From Oscillospiraceae bacterium (GTDB taxonomy: Bacteria > Bacillota > Clostridia > Oscillospirales > Acutalibacteraceae): a DNA stretch of 64,000 nt. This document shows positions 51,898-60,980 of the stretch, piece by piece. Numbering within the stretch: the stretch's first letter is position 1; each line of letters opens with the position of its first letter. The notes beneath the pieces were generated by a model. The model worked only from the letters and a program-made list of their open reading frames with translations. It searched no databases and was not told where the DNA came from. The translations under genes and the position numbers were made by a program. The DNA lies in contig SVPZ01000005.1 in assembly GCA_015065605.1 (NCBI GenBank), positions 1 through 64,000 of the forward strand. Reading direction: 5' to 3'.

Positions 51898-53769
51898 ATG
51901 AATATTAAGAAAATTATTGCTATAGTTCTTTGCATCTTTACCCTTGTTACCCTTACAGGCTGTTTTGGGGCAAGTCTTCCCGCAAGCATTGACGATGAAG
52001 GAAAATTCGTTTACGCCATTACTCGTTCGGGCGCAGAAAAGTCAGTTGAGATTGACGATGCCGCACGTGTTTTGCGTACCGCTATGAAGGATGGCTTTGA
52101 CTGTAAAATTTCTATGATTAAGGATACTGCTTACGAGGATTATGACGGAAACTACGAAATCCTTATAGGCGACACCAACCGAGAAGCATCCAAAACCGCA
52201 AAGGACCGTCTTTTGAATAACCGTCCCAATAATGCAAACGATTTTATTGTGGCTGTTATTGATGAAAAAATTTGTATTAATTCCGTACAGAAAAGTGTAA
52301 TAGTACACGCAGTAAACTGGTTTGCTAAAAATTTCTGCGCAAGTGTTGAAGATTGGGCAAAGCTTAAAAAAGGCTACGAGTTCATTTATGAACACGAAAA
52401 CGTAAGCGGCGCAATAAATACCGTTGCAGATGCTGACCTTGGTACCTATACCGTGGTTATGCCGAGAGTTGCTTCCTATCTCGTGGGCTTTGGCGCTGAG
52501 GAATTTGAAGATTACTATACCAATTTCGGTTATAAGATAAACGCCGTTGAGGATATCGACCCCGAGGTTGAAAGAGAAATTCTCTTCGGTGATACTTCCC
52601 GTAAGGAAAGTCAGTCGGTTAAGGTTGAAGGCGACAACTACGTAATTAAGGTTGTCGGCACGAAGCTGGTTGTTAAAGGCGGCACTGACCTTGCCACCCA
52701 TAAGGCTAACGAAGTGCTTATGGCTGAAATCAAAAAGATGGAAAGCGGCACAGGCTTTAACTGGAGTGACGGCTATACCATTAACGGAAAGTACGATCCA
52801 AACGAAAAGGGCGCTTATACTCTTAACTGGAACGATGAATTCGAGGGTACTGAAGTTGACCTTAATAAATGGGGTGACTATCGTAACAAGAGCCACGAAG
52901 TAGGAACTTCCTGCCTTGGCGGATTTTACGGTAATCAGGACGTTTTCGGTGATACCGCATATAAAGGACCGGGAACCGTAAGAGATCTTATTTATCAGGC
53001 AGACGGTAAGCTTCATCTCGGCGCTCAGCACGTTGCCGAAAAGGACTTTGTAAACGGTCAGGTTTCTACCTATTATACAATGGTTTACCGCTACGGCTTC
53101 TTTGAAATTCGCGCCCGTCATGCTGAAACCCCTGCAAACGTAGGTTATTGGGCAAACGGCGCTTCTTCCGATTCGGCAGAGGCAGTAAAACGTTTCGGTA
53201 CAGTTCAGCAAAGACCTGCCATGACCGAAATAGATATGCTTGAAAACTTCGGAAGCAACACCGCCTTCCACAGTAACGTTCACCGTTGGTGGTCCAGTAA
53301 AAACATTGAAGGCGCTACTGTGGGAAGCGACCATAATGCTCTTGACGGTAGTTCGAAATACTCCGGTAACAGCCTTAATAATAAGAAAAAGGTATATGAT
53401 ACCGAACGTTATGGCGATGACTTAAGCAAGGACTTCCACCTTTATGGTTGTTATTGGGACGATTCTTGTATGAAGTTCTATTTCGACGGTAAGGTTTATC
53501 TTGATTATCAGTTTGATGAAAATCAGTCGGTATCGGTACATTGTCTTATGAACTACTTTAATACCGAGTGTCATATAGGAAGCGCTGCCTATGGCGTAAC
53601 CTATGACCCTGATGAGCATAAAGATTATTACGAAACCGAAATAGATTACATTCGTATCTATCAGTCCGACCGTTTCAACAGTCAGATGATTACCGCTTGG
53701 CCCGAAAGACAGGCAAATGGTACTTCCACCATTCGCTACCCCGACCACGACGTAGCGCGTAAATATTAA
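51898..53769 (+). CDS. GH16 lipoprotein (endo-beta-glycanase-like)
   Basis: The 623-aa protein has a lipoprotein signal with lipobox LTGC (Cys at about residue 22). Two successive alpha/beta domains each contain a (I/F)GDTxR(E/K) motif (EILIGDTNREAS and EILFGDTSRKES, with VKGGTDLAT in the second), resembling the small domains that precede catalytic domains in several glycosidases. The GH16 domain (about 300-600) has Glu444-Ile-Asp446-Met-Leu-Glu449 as the ExDxxE catalytic motif. It is anchored to the outer face of the membrane. An AAGGAGG RBS lies 12 nt after the giant anchored gene, so the two form an operon. Its substrate is probably a beta-glucan, but this is not proven. Confidence 0.9.
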   Translation: MNIKKIIAIVLCIFTLVTLTGCFGASLPASIDDEGKFVYAITRSGAEKSVEIDDAARVLRTAMKDGFDCKISMIKDTAYEDYDGNYEILIGDTNREASKTAKDRLLNNRPNNANDFIVAVIDEKICINSVQKSVIVHAVNWFAKNFCASVEDWAKLKKGYEFIYEHENVSGAINTVADADLGTYTVVMPRVASYLVGFGAEEFEDYYTNFGYKINAVEDIDPEVEREILFGDTSRKESQSVKVEGDNYVIKVVGTKLVVKGGTDLATHKANEVLMAEIKKMESGTGFNWSDGYTINGKYDPNEKGAYTLNWNDEFEGTEVDLNKWGDYRNKSHEVGTSCLGGFYGNQDVFGDTAYKGPGTVRDLIYQADGKLHLGAQHVAEKDFVNGQVSTYYTMVYRYGFFEIRARHAETPANVGYWANGASSDSAEAVKRFGTVQQRPAMTEIDMLENFGSNTAFHSNVHRWWSSKNIEGATVGSDHNALDGSSKYSGNSLNNKKKVYDTERYGDDLSKDFHLYGCYWDDSCMKFYFDGKVYLDYQFDENQSVSVHCLMNYFNTECHIGSAAYGVTYDPDEHKDYYETEIDYIRIYQSDRFNSQMITAWPERQANGTSTIRYPDHDVARKY

Positions 53770-53779
53770 TTTATAAGAA

Positions 53780-53808
53780 AAAACGCAAGGAATTTCCTTG
53801 CGTTTTTC
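53780..53808 (+). terminator. Intrinsic terminator after the first GH16 lipoprotein gene
   Basis: A stem AAAACGCAAGG / CCTTGCGTTTT is followed by a T-rich tail. Confidence 0.9.
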
Positions 53809-53846
53809 TGTTTTTCCATACAAAATACGGTAAAACGTGTAAAAAA

Positions 53847-53911
53847 AGTGGATTTTTCCATATTTATAGTGGATTTATCATATGGTAATTTGCCTTTTTT
53901 TGTAGTAGAAT
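53847..53911 (+). promoter_or_regulatory. Candidate operator direct repeats and -10 element of the giant gene at 53949
   Basis: AGTGGATTT occurs at 53847-53855 and again at 53868-53876, exactly 21 bp (two helical turns) apart. TAGAAT (53906-53911) is the likely -10, in a stretch TTTTTTTGTAGTAGAATA that closely matches the region before 60981. No good -35 is seen at the right distance, which suggests activator dependence. Confidence 0.5.
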
Positions 53912-53948
53912 AAAAATGTAATAATGTAATATACAAGGAGAAGTATTT

Positions 53949-56900
53949 ATGAATTTTACGAAAAGGGCTATGGGCATAGTATTGACTTTGGTGCTGCTGA
54001 TCAGCGCGGTGTATATTCCTGTAACCTTAAGCGTCAGCGCGGCTCCCGCTTTAAGTGTTAAAGAAAACGTTACCGAAAGGTTTGATTTTGAAAACACTGC
54101 CGGCGGTGAAATTAATAAAGCAGAACTAAGCGATAAGGGCGTAGGCTATTACGGTTGGGCAGGCTACGTGACTACCCTTGCCGACGGTAATAAGGTGTTT
54201 ACCTCTAAAGATACCTCTCAAAACACTTGGCTTACCAAGGGAGGCTTCCGTCTTAACAAAAAGGACGGAGATGCTTTTGGGGTTTATAATATTGAACCTT
54301 CTTCCACCTATGTTATTTCTCTTGATTTTCGCGTACTTTCACCGAGTAAACAGGTTGGCGATACGGTAAATAATGCTTCTTCAGGAATAAGACTCAGCTA
54401 CGGCGCAACCCATACCGATGCGTATGATAAGACTAATGCCGTTAACGGAAAGAGAGGCGACGTTGAGTATATTCTCTCTTCCGCACAGAACAGCGCAACC
54501 TATACCGTTTCCTCTGAAGAGGGCAAAATAGAATATCCCTACGGTAATGAATGGCACAGTGTTGTTTATACATATACTTCTCCTGCAAATTTGGGTGACG
54601 GAGATAAATCTCTCCTTTTGTGGTGTGAAACCTATCCCGGTTTTCACTGTGAAATTGATAACCTGACCGTTACTAAACTGGGTAGCGATATGGGACTTGT
54701 TGTGTTCAATGATGAATATTCGGGAAAAAGCGACCTTGCTTTCGGAAAAATCGGTACTGCCGTTAACTTTCCCGACGTAAGCGACAGAGCAAATTCGGCT
54801 GACCATAATTTTGAGGGTTGGTGCAAGGACCAAAACAGAACCCAAAGCGTGACCGAAGCCACCTTTACATCCGCTAAACAGATTTTTTATTCTAAATGGC
54901 GTTCTCCCGTTAATATAACCTTTAAGGATACCTTTAATAAAACCGAAACCAAGATTTCGGGTATCCCCGGAGAAAAATTTAATTATCCAAAAGACCCTAC
55001 CGATAAAGATAATAAACAGTGGTTTATGGGTTGGTTTACCGACGAAAAATATACTACCGAACATACGAGCGGAATTTTCTCCTATTCCGATATAACCCTC
55101 TATAGCCTTTGGAAATCAGAGGTTAAGGGACTGACTCAGGACTTTGAAAACTATAATAAAGACAGCTATACCGTAAATACCAATTCATCGGGCAGAAAGG
55201 TAAGAAGTAATGCCGCATATTTTGGTGTCGGTATGTCAAAACAGCAAAAGGTTACCTATAATAACAGTAAATATGCCATAAAGCTTGACTGGGACCGTGA
55301 AATGAAGGTTGATAACAATAACGAACTTTCATATGACTCGGCAAGATATTTTCATTATCAGGATAACGGTATTTGGCTCGGCAAGGGCATTGAAGACAAA
55401 CAGGCATACGTAGCAAAGGTAATGGTTAATATTGAAAAAGCCGATACCGATTTGCGACTTCTCGTTTTTTCGGCAGGTGAAGCTAATACCTGGCAGGATA
55501 CCACACAGAGCGCCGCAGTTACCGTTTCTAAAAGCAAGGCGGGAAGCGGTTGGTTCGAGGTTGCAATTCCCTTCGTCAGCGATTTCTCTAAAAGTCCCGT
55601 TTGGTCAAATACAATGTATCTCGGCCATATGCCAAAGGAAAACAAGGATATCGTCGCTTACTTTGACGACGTGAAAATCGAAGCGGTTGCACAGCCCTAT
55701 GAATCTCTTGTTACGATTGAAACAAATTACGGCGCAGAAAAAATCAATATAAAGGGTAAACGTGGCGAAGCCTTAATTCTTCCGACCCTTACTCATCCCG
55801 ACGGAGCAGAATTCCTCGGCTATTTTGCCGATAAAAACCTTACCGAAGAATTTGTTTTGGATAAATTCGGCAGAGGTAACCTTACCGTTTACGCTAAATG
55901 GTCAAAGGCTCCCATGTCCTTCAGGGAATATCCCTATAAGGACGGCAATAAAACCTTTGGTCAGACTATGTCTATAATTAACGAAAAGGGCGTAGGAATA
56001 AACGACGATTACGCGCTTAAGTTCGCTTTCAAGGGTAACGATATCTATCAGACTAAAGAAGACGGCACCGTAATATATATGAATACCCGCGCTTCTCAAC
56101 AGGAGCACGCCGCCTGTATAGGTACGGTAGAAAAGGGAAATCTTTATAAACTTTCCTTTAATTATAAAACGGGCGAAGGAAATAATTCTGGCTATAAAAT
56201 GCAGGTTGTTTACGGCGCTGATAATATCTGGCAAGCCGAGGCAAGACAAGTGCTTTCCAATACTGCCGTAAATATGAGCGAGGAAGAAACCGAGTGGCAA
56301 ACAATGGAAATTACCTTTGTTGCCGACCCTCCCGCTCCCACCTATGGTAACAATCTTTTCGTTCAGTTCTTCTCAAATAGCGCAAAGCTTGATGCAAACG
56401 TAAATGCATTCGTTGATAACGTAATGCTTACTAAAATCGAAGGCGACGTAGTTTACCTTTTCGGTAACGGCGCAAAGGATACCTTTGTTGTGGGTAAGGC
56501 AGGGGATGAGTTCAAAATTCCCGAAGCCTTTAAAAACGGCAGAGCAGAACTTTTGGGCCTTTATACCGATGCCGAATTTGAAAATGAATTTACTCTAACC
56601 GCTATCCCCACAGGTGTTACCGTTCTTTACGCTAAATGGAGTGACGCTCCCATTACCTTCGAGGAAGAATACTATCCCTTTGATACCACAAAGGGTACGG
56701 GATTTGGACATACCACCAATATTGTAAATGAAAAAGGACTTGGTATCGACGACGACTGGGTAATGCGCTTTAATCTTGATGCTGATGCTGTTTATAATGC
56801 TAATGCAACGGGTAACGGCAAATATTGGCTTTCCCGTGTAAGTCAGCGCGACCACGTTTTCCCCATTGCAAAACTAAAGGACGGCGCTATTTACCGCCTT

Positions 56901-58874
56901 ACCTATAATTACCGTTTTGCAAACGACGAGGACGTAACCGTTACCATTACTCCCGTTTCGGGTCACTATAATAACGTGTGGGAAAATTCTGTATTCACTT
57001 CCTATGACGGCGCAATGGTAAGCACCACTAAGAAAGACGTCAAGTGGCAGACCTATTCCACCTATATTTCTGCCCGAGTGCCCGACGTTAGCTGGACGAA
57101 AGGCGATACACTCTTCCTTATGTTAAGGGTGAACGGCGCCACAATGGATACCTATACCGACCTTCTTATCGATAACGTTCTTGTTGAGGAAATCAAGGCG
57201 CCTTATATTTTCTTCGATGCTCAGAACGGCGTTATAAACGATCCCGTTAGAGGTAAGGCAGGGGAAAAAATTACCTTCCCCGAAACCCCAAAGCGTCACG
57301 GCTACACCTTTAAGGGTTGGTACCTTGATAAAGATGGCAAAGAACCCTTCACCGATAAAACCTTTACTCAGGGTAAGGGCATAACCGTTTATGCGAGTTG
57401 GAGTAAGCATTCAACCATTAAATACAATTTTGAAAGCTTCGGAATTTATCCCTATGAGCAAAGCGCAAAATATCATTTGGGCGATGCCGTTCTTCATACC
57501 TTCGGTGGCGCTCATTCGGGAAATAAGGTAATTAAATACGACAGAACGGGCGAATATAATCAGGCGGCGTCTTATAATCCCTTTGCCGCAGACGGCGAAC
57601 TGTTTAAGATGGACGCAGGTAAAAAATATGCAGTAAGTATTCATTATTACGTTGCAAAACGCCCGACGGCATCCTTTACCGTTTCTGTTTACGCAGGAAG
57701 CGAAAATAACTTCTGGGATGGCTGGAAGGACGTTGGCGGCGGAGGATATACCGTTCTCAGAAATGCAGAACTTGGCGTTTGGAAAAATGCAACCTTTACG
57801 CTTGATTCAAAAGACGTGGTTGACCGTCAGAGCTATCTCTATTTAAAATTTTCGGGCGGTAAGGACGGCGTGTTCTATATCGACGATATCACAATTACCG
57901 AAATACCCGTCGGTAGCGTTGCCGTCACCGTAAATAAAGACGGTTGCGACTCTATCCCTGAAATTCTAATCGGTAAAAACGGACAGAGCTTTGCTTCAAA
58001 ACTACCTACGGCTCCCGCAAGAAAAGGCAAATTCTTTACGGGCTATTATACGTTGGACGCTAACGGCGGCTACGTTCTGCTTGAAAAAGATAAAATGACC
58101 TTTGGTAAAGAAAGCTATAAAGTTTTCGCAAAATACGTAGATTATGAAGTAACGCAGAACTTTGATACCGATTATAAAGAAACCTATGAAGGTTTTCCCG
58201 CTTATTCGATTTTTGATAACGATTTCGAACTTTACGACGGTGAAAAGTCGGGCAACTCCGGTGATAACGTAACAAGCGGCAGATATTCACTTCACAGAAA
58301 GGGCAATTCTCCCTATTTTGAAAATGCGGTGCTTCTTACCGAATTTAAGGAAATTGCTTCAAATCAGCGTTACACCCTAACGATGAAGATAAAAATGGGT
58401 AAACATTATCATACCGACGGTGCTGTAAAATTTGCTTCGGGACGTTCTCCGAAATATGCGTGGTCAACAAGCGGTAACTATTATCCCATCGCAACAATAG
58501 CAGAACTTGCCGACGGACAGTGGCACGAGATAAGCTTCACCTTTAACTCGGTTGAACGTTATCTTTCCTTGCAGACCCCCGGCTACGTTGAACTGTTTAT
58601 CGACGACGTAAAACTTTCTCTTGTTACCGATAAGGACGCTAACCCCGTTTCAACCCCCAAGGAATTTACCGAGTACGTTCCCGCTATGCGTGATGAAAAC
58701 GGAAATCTTCTTGAAAAGAATTACGTTGTTGACGTTTCCACCATTATTGATGAAAATATCGGCGCAAAAGACTTTAAACTTCTTTACCTTTTAATTCCCG
58801 CAGGCGCGGTAATAATTGCGGCGGTAATTCTTCTTATTTTATTTAAAAAGAAAAAGAATATCAGAAAGGGGTAA
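53949..58874 (+). CDS. Giant membrane-anchored jelly-roll/InlB surface protein, 1,641 aa
   Basis: A signal peptide (about 1-32) is followed by six jelly-roll (CBM-like) units, each about 150-190 residues and ending in strands such as AYFDDVKIEAV or LLIDNVLVEEI. They alternate with six InlB-type repeats (NFEGWCKDQNRT, WFMGWFTDEKYT, FKGWYLDKDGKE and others). The C-terminus is a linker, a transmembrane helix (LLYLLIPAGAVIIAAVILLILF) and a KKKK-rich tail. It looks like a long membrane-tethered glycan-binding arm; no catalytic domain is visible. Its stop lies 6 nt before the GH16 lipoprotein start, so the two are co-translated. It is a paralogue of the interrupted gene at 47731 and of the partial gene at 60981. 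Confidence 0.88.
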   Translation: MNFTKRAMGIVLTLVLLISAVYIPVTLSVSAAPALSVKENVTERFDFENTAGGEINKAELSDKGVGYYGWAGYVTTLADGNKVFTSKDTSQNTWLTKGGFRLNKKDGDAFGVYNIEPSSTYVISLDFRVLSPSKQVGDTVNNASSGIRLSYGATHTDAYDKTNAVNGKRGDVEYILSSAQNSATYTVSSEEGKIEYPYGNEWHSVVYTYTSPANLGDGDKSLLLWCETYPGFHCEIDNLTVTKLGSDMGLVVFNDEYSGKSDLAFGKIGTAVNFPDVSDRANSADHNFEGWCKDQNRTQSVTEATFTSAKQIFYSKWRSPVNITFKDTFNKTETKISGIPGEKFNYPKDPTDKDNKQWFMGWFTDEKYTTEHTSGIFSYSDITLYSLWKSEVKGLTQDFENYNKDSYTVNTNSSGRKVRSNAAYFGVGMSKQQKVTYNNSKYAIKLDWDREMKVDNNNELSYDSARYFHYQDNGIWLGKGIEDKQAYVAKVMVNIEKADTDLRLLVFSAGEANTWQDTTQSAAVTVSKSKAGSGWFEVAIPFVSDFSKSPVWSNTMYLGHMPKENKDIVAYFDDVKIEAVAQPYESLVTIETNYGAEKINIKGKRGEALILPTLTHPDGAEFLGYFADKNLTEEFVLDKFGRGNLTVYAKWSKAPMSFREYPYKDGNKTFGQTMSIINEKGVGINDDYALKFAFKGNDIYQTKEDGTVIYMNTRASQQEHAACIGTVEKGNLYKLSFNYKTGEGNNSGYKMQVVYGADNIWQAEARQVLSNTAVNMSEEETEWQTMEITFVADPPAPTYGNNLFVQFFSNSAKLDANVNAFVDNVMLTKIEGDVVYLFGNGAKDTFVVGKAGDEFKIPEAFKNGRAELLGLYTDAEFENEFTLTAIPTGVTVLYAKWSDAPITFEEEYYPFDTTKGTGFGHTTNIVNEKGLGIDDDWVMRFNLDADAVYNANATGNGKYWLSRVSQRDHVFPIAKLKDGAIYRLTYNYRFANDEDVTVTITPVSGHYNNVWENSVFTSYDGAMVSTTKKDVKWQTYSTYISARVPDVSWTKGDTLFLMLRVNGATMDTYTDLLIDNVLVEEIKAPYIFFDAQNGVINDPVRGKAGEKITFPETPKRHGYTFKGWYLDKDGKEPFTDKTFTQGKGITVYASWSKHSTIKYNFESFGIYPYEQSAKYHLGDAVLHTFGGAHSGNKVIKYDRTGEYNQAASYNPFAADGELFKMDAGKKYAVSIHYYVAKRPTASFTVSVYAGSENNFWDGWKDVGGGGYTVLRNAELGVWKNATFTLDSKDVVDRQSYLYLKFSGGKDGVFYIDDITITEIPVGSVAVTVNKDGCDSIPEILIGKNGQSFASKLPTAPARKGKFFTGYYTLDANGGYVLLEKDKMTFGKESYKVFAKYVDYEVTQNFDTDYKETYEGFPAYSIFDNDFELYDGEKSGNSGDNVTSGRYSLHRKGNSPYFENAVLLTEFKEIASNQRYTLTMKIKMGKHYHTDGAVKFASGRSPKYAWSTSGNYYPIATIAELADGQWHEISFTFNSVERYLSLQTPGYVELFIDDVKLSLVTDKDANPVSTPKEFTEYVPAMRDENGNLLEKNYVVDVSTIIDENIGAKDFKLLYLLIPAGAVIIAAVILLILFKKKKNIRKG

Positions 58875-58880
58875 GATAAA

Positions 58881-60746
58881 ATGAAGATTAAAAATTTGGT
58901 TGCTTTGATTTTAGCGGTTCTTTTGACCTTATCCCTTTCGGGTTGCGCTTCATCAAGTGTTTTAGCAGGCGTGAACGATGACGGCAAATTCGTTTATGCC
59001 GTTGTAAGAGCGGCTGAGTCTAATTCCACCGAGGAAAACGTTGCCAAAGAAATACGTTCCGCTATTAAAGATAACTTTGATTGCGCCGTCACTATTTTAA
59101 AGGATAGCGCAGTTGAGGATTATGACGGTAATCTTGAAATTCTCGTTGGTAATACTTCACGCGAGGCTTCCTCAAAGGCTTTGCAGATGCTTAAAAATAA
59201 TCGCCTTAACTATAACTACGATTTTATAGTTGCGGTAATCGACGATAAAATCTGTATTCAGGCTGTGGAAAACGATATGCTTCAATTGGCAGGCGATTGG
59301 TTTGTTGCTAATTTCTGCGGTAGTATGGAAGACTTTAAAAAACTCACCAAAAACTACGTTTTTATTTATGAGTCCGACGTAGGAGACGTTAGCAACGTTA
59401 AAATCGGTGGCGCTCCTGTTGGCGCGTTTTCCACAACGCTTCCCCGAAAATGTTCATATCTCGTGGGATGCGTTGCAGAGGAATACCGAAACTTCCTTTC
59501 TGAGTACGGCTTTAACGTTGCCTTAGTTGAAGAAAAGGTTGACGAAAATCCCGAATACGAATTGCTTTTTGGCGAATGTGAGGCGCAGGAAAGCAAAAAC
59601 GTTAAGGTTGAGGGCGATAATTACGTAATAAAGGTTGTCGGCAAAAAGGTAGTAATAAAGGGCGGAAGCGACCTTGCAACCAACCGCGCCGCAAAAGCCT
59701 TTCTCGACGAGATTAAGAATGCTTTCAAAAATAATGCGGAACTGAATTGGGCTGACGGCTATACCGTTAACGGTAAGTATAATAGTGAAGAGGATAACGC
59801 CTTTATCCTTACCTGGAACGATGAATTCAACGGTTCTTCGGTTGACTATACCAAATGGGGCGGCTATGTAAATGAGGTTACTAAAGACCCTGCCGCAAGT
59901 TGCCTTGGCGGTAAGATTTATACCCAAAACGTTACGGGTGATACCAATTTTAAGGGTAACCTTGAACGTGATATGTATTACGTTTCCGACGGCAATTTGT
60001 CCATAGGCACTATGCTTGTTAACGATACCGACTTTATAAAAACAAGAGCAGGTACCTTTAGTACAATGATTTTCCGTTACGGTATGCTGGAGGTTTATCA
60101 AAAGGTTGCCGATACTCCTGCCAATTCATCCCTTTGGGTAAACGGCGGCAACTTTACCGACGATAGTAAGCTCCGTTTTGGAAGAGAGGCTGTTACCCGT
60201 TCGGCTATGACCGAAATTGACCTTCTTGAAAACTTCGGTAATCCTAATGCTTTTGCAAGTAACGTCCATCGTTGGTGGGGCGAAACCTCCGCAACGGGTA
60301 AAAATTCAAACTACCATAACTCTATGGACGGTAAAGCTCAATATAACGCAAACAGCGATAATCCTAAGCGCTTTGAATATACCGACCGCTACGGCGATAT
60401 GATTCACGAAGACTATCATTACTATACGTTTTATTGGGGCCCCGATTTTATTAAATTCGCCTTTGACGGAAAGATTTACTGTGATTATCAATTTACAGGG
60501 GAGGATTCCGTTTCCGTTCATCGCAGTTTCGGTTACTTCCTTACAGACTGCTCTATGGGTGATCCTGCCTACGGCGTTACCTATAATAAGGATAAACACG
60601 CTGCCTATCTGGAACATAAGCTGGACTTTATCCGTATATATCAGATAGAAGAGCAAAACAGTCAGATGATTACCGCTTGGCCCGAAAAACAAAAGAACGG
60701 CACAAGAAAGGTTGTCTTTCCCGATAATTCTATCGGCACTTATTAA
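58881..60746 (+). CDS. GH16 lipoprotein (paralogue of 51898-53769)
   Basis: The 621-aa protein has lipobox LSGC (Cys at about residue 22), two alpha/beta domains (EILVGNTSREAS and LLFGECEAQES, the second diverged; IKGGSDLAT kept) and a GH16 domain with Glu445-Ile-Asp447-Leu-Leu-Glu450. The general layout is identical to the first GH16 lipoprotein, and many blocks are shared (SNVHRWW, SQMITAWPE). The RBS AAAGGGG lies in the end of the preceding giant gene. The pair 53949-60746 is thus a duplicate of the pair 47731-53769. Sequence differences around the active site could mean different substrates. Confidence 0.9.
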   Translation: MKIKNLVALILAVLLTLSLSGCASSSVLAGVNDDGKFVYAVVRAAESNSTEENVAKEIRSAIKDNFDCAVTILKDSAVEDYDGNLEILVGNTSREASSKALQMLKNNRLNYNYDFIVAVIDDKICIQAVENDMLQLAGDWFVANFCGSMEDFKKLTKNYVFIYESDVGDVSNVKIGGAPVGAFSTTLPRKCSYLVGCVAEEYRNFLSEYGFNVALVEEKVDENPEYELLFGECEAQESKNVKVEGDNYVIKVVGKKVVIKGGSDLATNRAAKAFLDEIKNAFKNNAELNWADGYTVNGKYNSEEDNAFILTWNDEFNGSSVDYTKWGGYVNEVTKDPAASCLGGKIYTQNVTGDTNFKGNLERDMYYVSDGNLSIGTMLVNDTDFIKTRAGTFSTMIFRYGMLEVYQKVADTPANSSLWVNGGNFTDDSKLRFGREAVTRSAMTEIDLLENFGNPNAFASNVHRWWGETSATGKNSNYHNSMDGKAQYNANSDNPKRFEYTDRYGDMIHEDYHYYTFYWGPDFIKFAFDGKIYCDYQFTGEDSVSVHRSFGYFLTDCSMGDPAYGVTYNKDKHAAYLEHKLDFIRIYQIEEQNSQMITAWPEKQKNGTRKVVFPDNSIGTY

Positions 60747-60753
60747 AAATATT

Positions 60754-60790
60754 AAGACCAAAGTTGGCTTATGTCAATTTTGGTCTTATT
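60754..60790 (+). terminator. Probable terminator after the second GH16 lipoprotein gene
   Basis: A 13-bp stem AAGACCAAAGTTG / CAATTTTGGTCTT with an 8-nt loop; the T tail is weak (ATTCTTT). Confidence 0.7.
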
Positions 60791-60824
60791 CTTTGCAAAT
60801 TTTTGAGAAATGGAAAAATTTGAT

Positions 60825-60854
60825 AGTGCATTTTTGTATGCAAAAAGTACATTT
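60825..60854 (+). promoter_or_regulatory. Candidate operator direct repeats before the last giant gene
   Basis: AGTGCATTT (60825-60833) and AGTACATTT (60846-60854) are 21 bp apart, the same spacing and a similar core as the AGTGGATTT pair at 53847/53868. Confidence 0.45.
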
Positions 60855-60878
60855 ATGTAAAAAAACACAAATTTTCCG

Positions 60879-60908
60879 TTGACAAGTTGCATCTTTTTAT
60901 AGTAGAAT
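60879..60908 (+). promoter_or_regulatory. SigA-type promoter of the last giant gene
   Basis: TTGACA (60879-60884), an 18-bp spacer and TAGAAT (60903-60908). About 40 bases around the -10 align with those before 53949. Confidence 0.7.
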
Positions 60909-60980
60909 ACAAAATGTAAAAATGTGATAGTGTCCCTTAGTGGCGCTATCTAAAAAATCTATTACAAAGGAGAATTTTCT

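Noticed and set aside
52042..53334. Minus-strand open frame of 430 codons opposite the GH16 lipoprotein gene
   Set aside because: It is a shadow of a gene with an intact lipobox and GH16 motif; no start signal or recognisable protein.
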